A stretch of DNA of 64,000 bases, from NCBI GenBank assembly GCA_025093555.1, contig JAIWNF010000031.1, positions 1 to 64,000 of the forward strand, in the 5' to 3' direction. Below the pieces are notes generated by a model. That model ran no database searches. It was not told the DNA's origin and worked only from the letters and a program-made list of their open reading frames with translations. Both the position numbers and the translations under genes were made by a program. The stretch's first letter is position 1, and each line of letters starts with the position of its first letter. Below, in pieces: positions 1 to 10,760 of the stretch. This stretch comes from Circinella umbellata. Lineage: Eukaryota; Mucoromycota; Mucoromycetes; Mucorales; Lichtheimiaceae.

Positions 1-744
1 ACCTTTCGATGATCATGTATATACGCCAGAAACAGAGTATGTTCTTCTGGTAAATCTCTTCGTAGCGGTTTTGATTTTTCCATAAATTGAAATAATGTTG
101 ATATTAGACATAAATCTTTATCATCCATGAGGCCGAGGACAGTGGACTTTACTTGCGTTTCTTTAGCTTCCCTGAAGTGAATGATTCCCGAAACTGGTTT
201 GTCGTCTTTTAATTCAATTTGAATATCTCTGTATTGCAGTCTTCCTACATCCGATCTTGGTCTAGCCATAGTAACAAGACACATTAGGATAACTGTTTTT
301 TGTTGAAGATCATATAATTTGAGATCGCTATTATATGGCCATTCTGTTTTAATCAGGTTTATCAGTAAAGTTGTATCCCATGTTTGAAATTGGTGTTTTT
401 CTGGAATCAATATTTCTTTATGTTTCTTTGCCTTGAAAAATTCAATGATGCACTCTTGATTTGCAATTGGTATTTGATCCGGGTGAATTATCTTGAAGAC
501 AGATGCAATGGAAGAACGTAATCCATTCAAATATTGATAGGAAAAATGACTATTATTCTTCAGAAAAAATAATACATTGTTAACATTGTACTCTGTTGGA
601 GATACTATCGGGTTTTGTGCTGCGCACCAGTTTAACCATTTATTCCAACCAGAATTGTATACACGATGTGTATTTGTTCTTTGAGCATGAGATAAATATT
701 CAATTGTATCTTCATCTAAATTATTAACTGCTTTCCTCTTGTGG
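1..744 (-). pseudogene. DIRS tyrosine recombinase, partial, cut by hAT insertion and window edge
   Basis: An open minus-strand frame runs from the hAT target site to the window edge. It contains W-x2-W-x2-W-C near the start, then MARPRSDVGRLQ, which carries the first catalytic arginine of the recombinase, and EEHTLFLAYI at the edge. The HxxR and tyrosine motifs would lie beyond position 1. It aligns residue for residue with the recombinase at 22345-23576, for example RPRSDxGRLQYxD in both. The enzyme would integrate a circular cDNA by strand exchange. It is non-functional here because its 5' part is separated by the hAT element. Confidence 0.75.
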
Positions 745-752
745 CAGATAAG

Positions 753-1759
753 TAGGGTTCTTAGTAGACCGATCCGGATCGGATTGGCACCATTTCGAAT
801 CCGATCCGTTTTGAAACGGATCGGATTTTCAGAAATCCGGATTGTCCACGGATTAGAGAATTGCAATCCGAATCCGTTTCGTGAAAATCCGGATTGAATC
901 CGTAATCCGTAATGCAAAAGAATCAATTAGATGAAAATTTAGACTATATAGTAGATGTCACAGTATTTTTTCATGAGAGAAGGTATTTTACAAGATTGTG
1001 TATAGTAGTCGTTTGAGATCGTTTAAGAAAAGTAAAACATTGGTAACAGAGGTGCATTGTTTTTAGATGATTTTATTATTTTGGTTTGAAAAACATAATG
1101 GGAAAAAAGAAGTTACAATGGAAAAGAAAGTTATAGTTGAAAAAAAGTTATAGTGGGAAAGTTATAGTAGTAAAAAAAAGTTATAGTGATAAAAAAGTTT
1201 ATAGTGAAAAAAAAAAATTATGGTGGTGGTAGAAATATAACATGACGTGGATTTTTTTTTGTGGGGGCGAGTAGTATGCTGAAAAAAAAAGAGGTATAAG
1301 TTTACCTTCTCTGTTTACATCCAAATAAAAGTTTATAATTCTCTTTATTATTACTAGATTAATAAAAATAATAATTAAGTTTATTAATCTCTCTTTTTAA
1401 TCTTCAACTTTTGCTTCTTTCTTTTCAAATATTTCTTTTCTATATTAAAGCCATTACTACTTTTCTTTTCAACTGCTCTATTCAAGTATATAATAATATA
1501 CAAAAACTTACTCTCTTCTTTATTTGAATATATATATATACCTTACCACAGCATTGTTAAAACTTTGATCCATTACTCTATAATTATAATGACGGATCAG
1601 AAAAATCCGACCGATCCATAGATCTCAATCTGTTTACAATCCGGATTGTAGAATTACGATCCGAATCCGATCCGAATCCGTTGAGACACAATCCGAATCC
1701 GATCCAATCCGTATGCAAAACGGATCGGTTTATAAATCCGGATTGTACTAAGATCCCTA
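753..1759. mobile_element. Non-autonomous hAT transposon (1007 bp) with 8-bp TSD
   Basis: The terminal inverted repeats are TAGGG(T/A)TCTTAGTA, matching at 13 of 14 positions. They are flanked by identical 8-bp direct repeats CAGATAAG at 745-752 and 1760-1767. A TAGGG-start TIR with an 8-bp TSD is the hAT signature. Both ends (about 765-910 and 1587-1740) are packed with copies of AATCCG and GGATCGGAT in both orientations, which are the likely transposase binding sites. The middle is AT-rich with no transposase. Deleting it restores the DIRS recombinase frame. Confidence 0.9.
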
Positions 1760-1767
1760 CAGATAAG

Positions 1768-2275
1768 TGCCATGCGATCATGGTCCATCTTTTCAGTTTG
1801 AACATCATTGGTTGATTTTTGTGTTTCATCTTGAGTATTGTGGGAAACCAATACTGAGTTGGCCAAAATGGTGTCACAAGTACTGCTTGATGTATTCTTT
1901 GTTGTTTGATCTGATGTAGTGTTTGTGGTATGAATTTCCACGGTGGAAAGAGATACATTCCCTTCTTCAGCCATGTTTGTTGGAAGGCGTCTAACCCCAG
2001 TGCATCCGGATCTGGTCGAAGACTCCAGAAGTTTGGTAGTCGAGTATTTAGTCTGTCTGCAAACGCATCTATTTTTAACGGACCCCATTGTTTGTTGATG
2101 TTTTGAAATATTCGATTTGGAATTGATGCTTCGTAAAATACCCTTTTCGTCTGGTGTTGTTGTCGGCTTAGCCAATCGGCTTGAATGTTTTCTACACCTG
2201 GAATGTGTTCGTAGTCTACTTCTAAGTTGAATTCGTTGCAGATATCTTGTATTTCTACTGCTATATTTTGTAATG
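1768..2275 (-). pseudogene. DIRS RNase H end and methyltransferase-like domain fragment
   Basis: The minus-strand frame begins right after the LINE target site and continues the RNase H of the 7.7-9.1 kb segment without a shift. It reads through an HIPGVEN motif, then KIDAFADR, WSLRPDPDALGLDAF and YLFPPWKFIP. These are the conserved blocks of the DIRS methyltransferase-like region. The same blocks occur at 22120-22270 in the other DIRS copy. The fragment ends in the hAT target site at 1767. The function of this domain in DIRS elements is not settled. Confidence 0.7.
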
Positions 2276-2289
2276 TTGTTGAAGCAGTA
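2276..2289. repeat. LINE target site duplication, left copy
   Basis: TTGTTGAAGCAGTA is repeated exactly at 7701-7714. Removing one copy with the LINE between them rejoins the DIRS RNase H frame (GGTAST then TLQNIAVEIQ), so the repeat is a genuine target site duplication. Confidence 0.9.
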
Positions 2290-2617
2290 GTTTATAATTT
2301 ATATTTTATTAAAGTGGAAGACTGAAATGACCGGCACCTATAGGTATATGATCGCTTCCTTGCGGTACGATGTGAATAGAAAGTTGAAGAATGAAGTTGG
2401 GGAAGTAAGAATAATAACTAGAAAAACCTCCTGTGGAGGAAAAGTTATACTAATGTGTAGAGATATAGGATGTAGTGAGAAAAAAAATAGAAAAGAAAAA
2501 AGAGATCAAAATAATGTATAGGAAAAATGAATATAAATGATTAAGAAGTAAAGAAAATTAGCTGTGTAAGATGACGAAGATAAGAGGGGTTGAGAGAGAG
2601 TACAAATGTAAAATGAG

Positions 2618-5600
2618 TTATTCAGTGGTGTTGATTGTTGTTGTAGGAAAACTATCTATGGCTTCTTCTGGTGCTGGTTCGTCATTATCAAAAGTATCGT
2701 CTGGATGGCTCAGAAAATCAATTTTCCGAAGTACTTGAATCAGAGCTGGCCATGTTTTTGACCAATTACCCGTAGCAAGCCCCACCTCAGAACGGGGAAG
2801 ACTGTTGAGAATTTGATCCAAAGGTTGTATGTTGTGCGGTAACAATGGAACAGTGCCAAATTTATCCAGTAAATCTTGCATAAGTGGTTCAAGGAGAAGA
2901 CAATGTGTGAAATGAGTTCGATGAGCTGCTTGATGTCCACATCTGCAATCCTTAAGAGGATAGGACAGAAGCCAATGCATACGCCATTTAATAAGTCGGT
3001 GACGATCTTTAGAAAAAGAAGGCAGATAAAGGATCGGATCGATGATACGCTTAGTGCGTAGACAGTTAATGGTTCTAAATTGATTACATCGTGAAATGTA
3101 TTCTTCGTCTCGTTTTTCTTTAATTGCTGTGGCAACTGGGTCTCTTGTTTGGTTGTGGCTGTTGCGTAATTTATTGAAGCATTGATGAACTGGGTTGCTG
3201 GTGGTTATCCTTTTCCATTGCTTGTTGGGGTGTTTTTGATCCCACAAAAAAGACAGTTCGATTGATTTAGCCATTGATGAGACTGGCAATGTTTGAAGGC
3301 GAGCTGCGAACTTTAATTAAAGCGTACGGGTTCGAAGTTTCATTGATGGTAAATCAGCCAAGACCATGGGAACAATGGTGGCAGAGTGTTTTGATGTTTT
3401 GCGATTTAGAGCCATTTTAATACAACCTTTTTGAGCATTATCAAGTTTTTCTAGCTGATTAGGGGATAGTGCTGCTATTGCGAGACCATATTCGAGTACT
3501 GGGCGTATAAATGTGCGGTAGGAACGTAAAGCAGGCCAAAGACCCACACCATATATATGAATCCCTAATTGTCGTAATAATGCCATGTTACCTGTTGCCT
3601 TTGTAGTTCGCTGGTGGACCAGTTGATCGTAATCAATACCAGTATTGGTGAATGGTAAGCCAAGATACTGAAAGCTGCTTGTTGTTGGTACAGGTTGATT
3701 GTATAGGTGATATGTTGTAGGTGGTGTTGAAATTGTAGACTTTGGATTAATAATGGCACATTTGGATGGATGCCATCTATATCCATAATCGCGAGAATGT
3801 TGTTCTGCTGTATTGAGAAGAAGTTGCATGTCATTTGGTGAGGCAATTAGTGCTACATCATCTGCATATAATAATGCTGAAATAATAGTTTTAGAGGTGT
3901 TAGGACGTTGTTTATTAGGACGCCCATTTTTCCCCCCAGTATACTGTTGTTCTTGCACTGAAGCTTCTGTTTTACCAGTTGTTGGTGTTGTACGGATATA
4001 TAATGGTTGGTGGCCAAAGTTGTGCATTTTGATACGTAGACGACGAGGAAGAGTGTTGATGAATACTGCATAGAGAAGAGGACTAAGGATAGATCCTTGA
4101 AGTACTCCTTTTGCTGGAAAAATATATCGGGATTGGTAGTTTTGTGAAATAATTGCAATACGAACATTATCAAACATATTACATATAATACGGAACAGAG
4201 CGCTCGGCAGTTGATGCTGCAACGTTGACCATATTGTTTGTCGATTTACGGCATCATACGCGGAGGAGATATCGAGAAATGCAAGTACTGCTGGAGTGTC
4301 GTATTGTTTAATGAATTGTTGTATTAGCATATGAAGAGAAAAAGACTGACATAGAGAGCCACGGTGATGGCGGAAACCCCCTTGTGCTATGTCGAGAGCA
4401 CCCATATGTTCAAGAAGTTTAGGCAGCAAGCAACGTTCAAGGATCTTACGTAGAACACTTGTTAGGCTAATTGGTCTATAGTTACTAGCATTAGTAGGAT
4501 CGTCTTTTTTATATATTGGAACTACTTGTGCTGTTCGCCAAGAGATTGGTGTCCATGACCAATTCCAGCATAACTGAAAAAATTTACTAAGTGTATTAGA
4601 CAGTGGTTTGGAAATTGGCTTGAGCATTGCACCAGTAAGATGATCATCACCAGGAGCTTTACGTGGAGCCATCTTGTTAATGATAACCTCAATTTCGATT
4701 GCTGGAAAGGGATTGTCATCTGTATTAATGTCCATAAATGGCAACGAGGTGTCACTGGTTCGTTCACCACCAAATACAGATGAGAGGTGAGTTGCCATAT
4801 CTTCAACTGCTTTTTCAGGGCCCTCAGGATGAGAGAAAGAGTGTGTTGAGTTTCTGTTTTTACAAATTTGTTTAATAGTTGAGTTGGCTTCATTGACAGG
4901 TGCATTTCCGAGCTTGGAACAAAATTGCTTCCAAGTATGACGTTGAGTATGGCGGATTTCCTTTGTGAACTCATCGCAAATTAGGGTGTATTTGTTCCAC
5001 AAGGTTGCTCGGACTGTAATTATATTGGGTGATTGACGCCACCGTTTATATGCTTCTTCACGTAAGTCTGCTTTGCGTTGAAGTTCATCGTTCCAGAATT
5101 GTTTCCAATGTTTGGGCCGTGCTTTAGTTCGTGTCACACTTGTATCTAATGCATTGTAAATAGCAGATACTAAATTTCTTTCGATTTGTTCAATAGTAGA
5201 ATTATCTGGTATTATTTTTGTTCCACCTTCTAAATGATCGAGAAGCTTATTAGTACTCTCAATATTACTATTAAAGTTGGTTATAAAAAGTTGTTTAACT
5301 TCGGGATCAGATAAGCGCTGTAGTTTCCAATGTTGACGTGTTGCATTTGGTGTTGGTAGTTGCTGCCATAGCGTATTTGTTGTAAAGGTCAATGTACATA
5401 GATGATGATGTGTTTTGAGTGATGTCATATCGAATATTTGTATAGTAGGGTCTATTAGTGCAGTTTCTCTTGATATGAAAAGATCGATTATACTATGGCC
5501 AGCATTATTACGAAAAGTAGGTTGTCCTCTTGCTAGTGTCCCATTCCATGTAATTAGACCATTTGTGAGAGTCCAAGGCTCTAGTACATGTAAGCCTCGT

Positions 5601-6064
5601 GAATTATTTTGGTGGTCCCCTGTGATTAATTTAGACCTAGCATTAAGGTCCTCAAAGATTATAGTATGATCATCGATTTCCAGCTGGTCGAGTAATTCTT
5701 TACATTGTATATTGTCGTTGTGATCTGGTGGTGGAGGTGGTGGTAGGTATAATCCATGAAAAGTGTATGTGTCAATTTTAAAAGAAAGTGTATATCGGTT
5801 TTTGTTAGGAAAGTGATGTATGTGGACGTTAAGGTCAGGCCTTACTAATAATGATATACCTCCTTCGCCTCATTTTTTGGGGTTAGGCTGTATTGCATAA
5901 TTATGATATTGAAACCAGTCCGTGTAAAGTCGCCCGCGAACAAGAAAGGTTTCGGTGATTAGAATGATGTCGATGTTATTGTTGTTACAAAAATTAATTA
6001 TTTCATCTGGCGATTTATCAATGCCAGTTGCATTTAATAATCCAATTTTAATATGATTGATCAT
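2618..6064 (-). pseudogene. LINE ORF2: AP endonuclease plus reverse transcriptase, two nonsense codons
   Basis: One continuous frame of 1149 codons is interrupted by TGA at 5870-5872 and TAA at 3317-3319. The N-terminal part resembles an AP-type endonuclease (IDIILITETF, then DLNAR, then SIIDLFIS). Some of its catalytic motifs look eroded: a glutamate stands where GDLNAR has glycine, and the usual SDH block reads KTHHHL. The reverse transcriptase follows with RKAPGDDHL, NYRPISLTSVLRKILE, LDISSAYDAVN, VLQGSILSPLLYAVF and the catalytic YADDVALIAS. After the second stop the frame ends in a C-terminal CRCGH...HFTHC cluster, a zinc-knuckle-like tail common in LINEs. I cannot place the clade (Tad, I or RTE-like) without a tree. 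Confidence 0.88.
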
Positions 6065-7596
6065 TGATCTTCTTGCATAGCCTCCTTATCATCGTTACTA
6101 ACATGATTATTATGTGTTGGTGGTGGAGAATCTGTTTCTAGATAAGAAGGATATGAGTGGTTGCGAGTAGGTTTGGGATGTGTCTCTTGAAATTTGGTCC
6201 AATATGAGACGTCGAGATGGTGATTATTATTGGATGGTAATGTGGTGAAATGGCGTAGGATAGCGACTTGAAGATGTTTTTTGGGGAGGCGCATACAAAG
6301 ATTAAACATACGTTCTTGATAAATTTTTCTAGCTGCTGTGGCACGTTCATCTTCTGTTAATTTTGCAAGGAGAGTGGGATCCCCAATTATTGTTGCTGAT
6401 ATGGGATTAAACTCATCTTTTGTGTGTAACTTGGCTTGTGCTAATAATTCGCGAAGTTCTTTTTCATATGAAGTGTGGATTAAAAGTCCAACAGTACCAC
6501 ATGCAGGGAATTGAATATCAATTACCCGTTCTTGGGCAATGCCTATGAGGCTGAGTGCACGTCGAATTTCACTATAAAGAGTACGACGGGGAGACGGGAT
6601 ATAAACTATTGTATATGCAGTATTATCTGTAGCAGGTTGTAAAAGACGATGAGCCCAGTTGATCATTTTTTCAGTGGGTGGTCGAACGTTTCTCTTTTTT
6701 AATGGAAGGTGTTTGCTGGTCACTGTTGCATAAGAGGTTGGTGATGATACAGTTTGGTGGTGACGATGCTTTTGTTGTTGACGTTGCATTTGTTCTTGTT
6801 GATGGTTCTTTGGTTGTTTGTGTCTTGGTTGCTGGGAATTGAGTTGGTGCAGCTGCTTTTGTAATTGCTTTTCTTTATCTGCTGCTACTAAATTACGATT
6901 TTTTTCAATTTCTGCTCTCCGTTTGCTCCAGGCTGCTTCCGAGAGTGCATGAATGGAATCCTTGGTAGTAGTAATAGCTTCCACTTCGAGCATATCTGAG
7001 TCATCGATGGTGATTTCGTCAGGGTTCTGTGGCCCTATTTTCAAAGCAGAAATCTCAGCGTGAGCCTTTTCTAACTCAAATTTTAATTGCTTATTTGCTT
7101 CGTGTAACTGTTGATTTTCTTCGAGGATATTGGCGAATGTTTTTAATTCTTCTTCAGCTGAGAATAATCTTTGTTCTGATGTGGTAGCTCTATTTTCGAC
7201 CGCTACCATTCGTTGAAGCAACTCTTCCATGGGGTTAATAACCTTTGAGAATTTTTCCTCTGGTTGTTGGTCAGCTTTTAATGCAAGACGTGCTAGATGA
7301 CTTGGTGTTGGTCCTGTTTGCGGTGAAAGTGATCTACGACGGGGTAATGTTGCTGTAGTGCGTGTTCGATGACGACTTTCTTGTTTCTCTGCACGTGATA
7401 TCATGTTTTCAGATAATAGTTTAGGTTCAAAGCCTGTATTTGGCTTTTTTGTTGGGGGGATTTTCGTTACGTAAAGTGGTGTTGCCGAGGAACGGCGTTT
7501 GCTGTGTTGTCGAGCCGTGGAACTGATCATGGTAGATGACGCGTTTGTTGTAATCTCTTGGGTGAGGTTGTGTGTGTTAATTAATTTGTCTGACAA
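6061..7596 (-). CDS. LINE ORF1 RNA-binding protein (511 aa)
   Basis: This is an intact 511-residue frame whose stop overlaps the ORF2 start in an ATGA arrangement. The N-terminus is basic and disordered. A heptad-rich coiled coil spans about residues 110-190 (LLQRMVAVENRATTSEQRL, then more leucine and glutamate repeats). A glutamine/histidine/lysine-rich linker follows. The last 200 residues contain an RRM-like fold candidate around AYTIVYIPSP, LSLIGIAQERVIDIQF and TVGLLIHTSYEKEL. Coiled coil plus RNA-binding domain is the usual plan of LINE ORF1 proteins, which package the element RNA. No zinc knuckle is evident. Confidence 0.7.
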   Translation of the reverse strand: MSDKLINTHNLTQEITTNASSTMISSTARQHSKRRSSATPLYVTKIPPTKKPNTGFEPKLLSENMISRAEKQESRHRTRTTATLPRRRSLSPQTGPTPSHLARLALKADQQPEEKFSKVINPMEELLQRMVAVENRATTSEQRLFSAEEELKTFANILEENQQLHEANKQLKFELEKAHAEISALKIGPQNPDEITIDDSDMLEVEAITTTKDSIHALSEAAWSKRRAEIEKNRNLVAADKEKQLQKQLHQLNSQQPRHKQPKNHQQEQMQRQQQKHRHHQTVSSPTSYATVTSKHLPLKKRNVRPPTEKMINWAHRLLQPATDNTAYTIVYIPSPRRTLYSEIRRALSLIGIAQERVIDIQFPACGTVGLLIHTSYEKELRELLAQAKLHTKDEFNPISATIIGDPTLLAKLTEDERATAARKIYQERMFNLCMRLPKKHLQVAILRHFTTLPSNNNHHLDVSYWTKFQETHPKPTRNHSYPSYLETDSPPPTHNNHVSNDDKEAMQEDQ

Positions 7597-7700
7597 TGTG
7601 GTAGGTGCACTAATTTAGAAAGTTGAGTTGTGTGTATTGAAAAAATAAAAAGTATATAAGTAGGGCTGAATTTCCGCGCGCGATACTCGACAGAAGTCTC

Positions 7701-7714
7701 TTGTTGAAGCAGTA
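7701..7714. repeat. LINE target site duplication, right copy
   Basis: Exact second copy of TTGTTGAAGCAGTA (see 2276-2289), at the 5' end of the minus-strand LINE. Confidence 0.9.
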
Positions 7715-9143
7715 CCTCCTGATTTTGTACTGTATTTTAGGGCGGTAATATTGTCGGTGAAAATCTTTATTAGTGATCCTTTCTGACTTTTTGCATGTAG
7801 CTTTAGCGCGAAATAAATTGCTGTTAATTCTCTTGCGTTTATTGAATATTCTTTTTCTTTTTGGGACCATGGTCCTGTTGCTTGAACTAATCTGGAACTT
7901 ACTCCCCAACCTAAGTCGGAGGCGTCTACGTGAATGATAACTTGGGGGTGTTGTTGGTATTGATCTTCCGGATCATTAGTCCATTCTTCTGCTGCATCCA
8001 TTCTTGCCACCATTGTAGTTCTTTCTTGCTCTCGTGGGATAAAATCATTGGTGCATCCCAATTCTGATGATAATGAGATAACGTTGTTGCCAGATCCCTC
8101 TGCATATGTCGAATATGCAGCAGGGCCTCTCCAATTGCTGGAATCATCGATGTCATCTTCCCCAGTAACCTGGCATACCATCTGCAGTTGTAAGGCTTTT
8201 TGTGTGTGTTCATAGCTTGTTTTATTCGCCCCATTAATTTGGTCAATTTTTTGCTTGGTACATAGATCTTCATAGTTTTCGTATTGAAAATGAAGCCCAG
8301 GAATTCTTGTTGTTGTAATGGAGTTAATACACTTTTTTGATAGTTTATCAGAAATCCTAGTTTTTCCAAATGTGATATTACTTGATGAGTATGTTTCATC
8401 GTTTCTGTTTTTGTTGTGCCCAGGATACAAATGTCGTCTAGGTAGTAGACAAGTCTGAACCCCAATTTCCTCATTGGTTCTATTGCAAACCTCATCAATT
8501 TGCTGAAAACCCATGGACTGACACTCATCCCAAAAGCTAATGTTTTGTACTGGTATACTTTCCCTTGATTTTGAAAAGTCAAATATTTCCTGGATTGTTG
8601 ATGTATTGGTGTTACAACATATGCATCTTTTAAATCTAACTTGCATATAAAGTCGTTCGTCTCTATGATATCTCGTAATGCAGGTACGCCCTCCATCTTG
8701 AAATGTTGGCATTGTATATATTGATTGATTTTTTGGCAGTCTAAAATAGGCCTGCATTTGTTTGTTTCTTGAATAGTAAAGAAGTTTGATAGGAAGTCTG
8801 TATTTTGCGTTGGTGATAATTCGATTATGTCTGCGTGAAGGAATTTTTCCACTGCTTCGTTTGCTGCCATTTGTTCTGTAGAGTTTAAGTGTATTTGGCG
8901 TAATCGCCATGGTATTGGCTTTTTTATGAGGGGTATCCGGTATCCATCTTGTATTACTGATAACGGCCATTGATGATTTGTTGTTTTTTTCCATTGTGGA
9001 ACAAACATTTGAAGTCTGCTACCTGGAGCTATTCCATCGGTAGGGATGTTGTAATTGTTGTTGCTGACTAATTGTTTGGTGAGTTTTGACTGTTGTTGTT
9101 GGTTGTTTGAGAAAAATTGTTGTTGTTGTTGTTGTATCCCCAC
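7715..9143 (-). pseudogene. DIRS reverse transcriptase and RNase H (copy 2), frameshifted
   Basis: The minus-strand frame from 9143 starts MGIQQQQQQFF and contains the DIRS RT blocks CRPILDCQKINQYIQ, CKLDLKDAYVVTPI, LAFGMSVSPWVFSKLM and the catalytic YLDDICILG. It closes at 7926. The RNase H (IIHVDASDLGWGVSS, then FTDNITALKYSTKSGG) continues in another frame. A one-base change in a run of five C's near 7943-7950 explains the shift. The RNase H then runs into the LINE target site at 7714. The protein parallels 20495-22465 closely but is interrupted, so it is inactive. Confidence 0.85.
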
Positions 9144-9943
9144 TTGTTGTGAGGACCCGATCCAAAAAAAGAGTTTTGTGGTCCACTATTTCCTCTTCTG
9201 TAGTTTTTGTAACCACCTCGTGATCCTCTGGAATTTCCTCGTGATTGGAAATGTCCATTTCCTCTGTATCCTCCTCGAAAAGTACTTGCTTGTTGAAGTA
9301 ATCTTTGTTCAAATTTTGCTTTGTGGTATGTATTAAGGAATTCATCGCTATATGCGTTCCTTGACTTGGTGTCTTCTTCTGTGTTTTCGAAGTGTTTGAT
9401 ATTATTGGGAATATTAAGTGCTTTGTCTGCGTATTCTCTTGCTTCGCATTCTTGTATTCTTGCTGTCTCGAGACCAAAAATGGCCAATCTTTTGCTTTGT
9501 TCGATGCATTTTTTGATAATTGTTTCTGTGTCATCATTGTTTGTTGTGAAGGTAAGTTGTAAAAGTTCATAGATTTCCATGGCAACTCTCGCTTGGAATC
9601 TTGTGTTTTCTGTAATTTTGTAAATTGTATTGACCACTTGAGTTGTTTCTGTTGTGTGTCTTTTGAGATAGGGGAATATGCTTTTATTGATCCTTTCTGG
9701 TGTTGTCCATTCATCCAAGTGATATTTCTTGGTGTCTCTTTTAAGCTTTTTAAAATTATCTTGTTTTTGTTGGATAGGTGTATTTGCCAAAGCTTCAGCG
9801 ATTTCCACTGGTATTGGTGATCCTGAAATTCTTGCTTCTTTTTCATCGTCGAGTTGGTTAACGATGATTCGGACAATGTCTTCCATTTCATTTTGGGTGT
9901 AAACTTGTTCATTGATATTTTGTTCCATCAATATTTTCTCCAC
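9068..9943 (-). CDS. DIRS Gag-like protein (copy 2, 291 aa)
   Basis: This is an intact frame of 291 residues. It is similar along its length to the split Gag of the other DIRS copy (13748-14139 plus 20012-20492); for example both have YHxxEWT, then DTTQVVN or ETTQVVN. The C-terminal third is arginine/glycine and asparagine rich (RGGYRGNGHFQ, GNSRGSRGGYK), a plausible RNA-binding tail in place of a zinc knuckle. It overlaps the RT frame by about 75 bp. It presumably coats the element RNA. No catalytic motif is present. Confidence 0.75.
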   Translation of the reverse strand: MEKILMEQNINEQVYTQNEMEDIVRIIVNQLDDEKEARISGSPIPVEIAEALANTPIQQKQDNFKKLKRDTKKYHLDEWTTPERINKSIFPYLKRHTTETTQVVNTIYKITENTRFQARVAMEIYELLQLTFTTNNDDTETIIKKCIEQSKRLAIFGLETARIQECEAREYADKALNIPNNIKHFENTEEDTKSRNAYSDEFLNTYHKAKFEQRLLQQASTFRGGYRGNGHFQSRGNSRGSRGGYKNYRRGNSGPQNSFFGSGPHNKWGYNNNNNNFSQTTNNNSQNSPNN

Positions 9944-10190
9944 GAATGCGCGGCTTTTGAAGGTATAAAGGGGAAAGAAAGGAAATTCAAAGTTTATTTT
10001 ATTTTATATTTTATTTTGTTACTAAAAAAGGAAAATAAAGCGCGGCTCTTGGAGCTTATTACCACATTGACGTCTGAGGCGAAGTCAACAAGAATTGTTG
10101 AAGGAACGACCAACAATACTATTTCTATCAAGAATATAATATGCTACTGTTAAATAAAAAGGTACTTGATAGGAAAAAGATGATTATATA

Positions 10191-10350
10191 CAGTCACCGC
10201 TCGCTATAATGATATTCGATATAACGATATTTCAATATAACGATAGGGTTTTGGGGTTCAAGACAGATTAAGCGGGGAAATATCGTTAATTTTATATAAC
10301 GATATCCGATAGAGTTTTGGCAAAAATATCGTTATATCGAGCGGACAAAT
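10191..10350. mobile_element. Possible short MITE with GCTCG(A/C)TATAA ends
   Basis: A left end CAGTCACCGCTCGCTATAAT preceded by TA faces a right end that reads, on the minus strand, GTCCGCTCGATATAACGATA. The centre repeats ATATAACGATA several times. A CAGT start after TA suggests a pogo-like element, but the right terminus is degenerate and no clean TA copy is seen, so the boundaries are tentative. Confidence 0.4.
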
Positions 10351-10389
10351 CATACAGGATTTTTCAAAAGAAGTTGACTATGGTGTTTT

Positions 10390-10760
10390 TGATTTCGCCC
10401 ATGACATTTTTTAAATCGTATATGCTTCTTTTATAATCGCGAATGGTGTTTTTAAATTTCGAGATGAATATTTTTTTTAATCGTACATGGCGTTCTTTAT
10501 ATTCACAAATGGTGTTTTTGATTTCGAGGTAGACGTTTTTTTTAATCGTATATGTTATTTTTGAATCCGCATTTGCTCTTTTTTTAATCGTAGATGGTGT
10601 TTTTTTATTTCGAGGTAGACATCATCAATATCCGTGGGAAATATTTTTTTTTTCGATAGTGCAGGCATAATTTTTCGAGTTGCATGTTTTAATTTTCGAT
10701 AGGTTTACTTTTTTATTCGAGTTGGCTGTCATGAAATTTTCGAGTGCTCTATCGCAATTT
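10390..10760. repeat. Degenerate tandem repeat, about 65-70 bp period
   Basis: The units repeat TTTTTTAATCGTA, then ATGGTGTTTTT, then ATTTCGAGGTAGAC, about four times with drift. A second block of AATTTTCGAGT-type units runs to about 10790. It has no coding potential and looks like an old minisatellite. Confidence 0.6.

Larger units (their letters stand above)
2290..7700 (-). mobile_element. Non-LTR retrotransposon (LINE) with two ORFs, 5.4 kb, near full length
   Basis: A complete-looking LINE lies on the minus strand between 14-bp TSDs. It has a short 5' UTR (7700-7597), ORF1 (7596-6061), ORF2 (6064-2618) with endonuclease and reverse transcriptase, and a 3' UTR of about 330 bp. The 3' end is AT-rich but has no poly(A) tail. 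ORF2 carries two nonsense codons, so this copy cannot make its own enzyme. The ATG of ORF2 overlaps the stop of ORF1. It inserted into the DIRS copy on the same strand. Confidence 0.9.
1..10155 (-). mobile_element. DIRS-type retrotransposon (copy 2), nested and truncated by window edge
   Basis: On the minus strand the order is Gag (9943-9068), reverse transcriptase and RNase H (9143-7715), methyltransferase-like domain (2275-1768) and tyrosine recombinase (744-1). This gag, RT, RH, MT, YR order is the DIRS layout. The body is split by a LINE (2290-7700) and a hAT element (753-1759). Removing each insertion plus one TSD copy restores the reading frame, which confirms the boundaries. The right end (9944 to about 10155) resembles the terminal repeat of the second DIRS copy, with an AATAAAGCG(C/T)GGCTC block. 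The exact outer end cannot be seen, and the left terminus lies outside the window. Confidence 0.85.
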
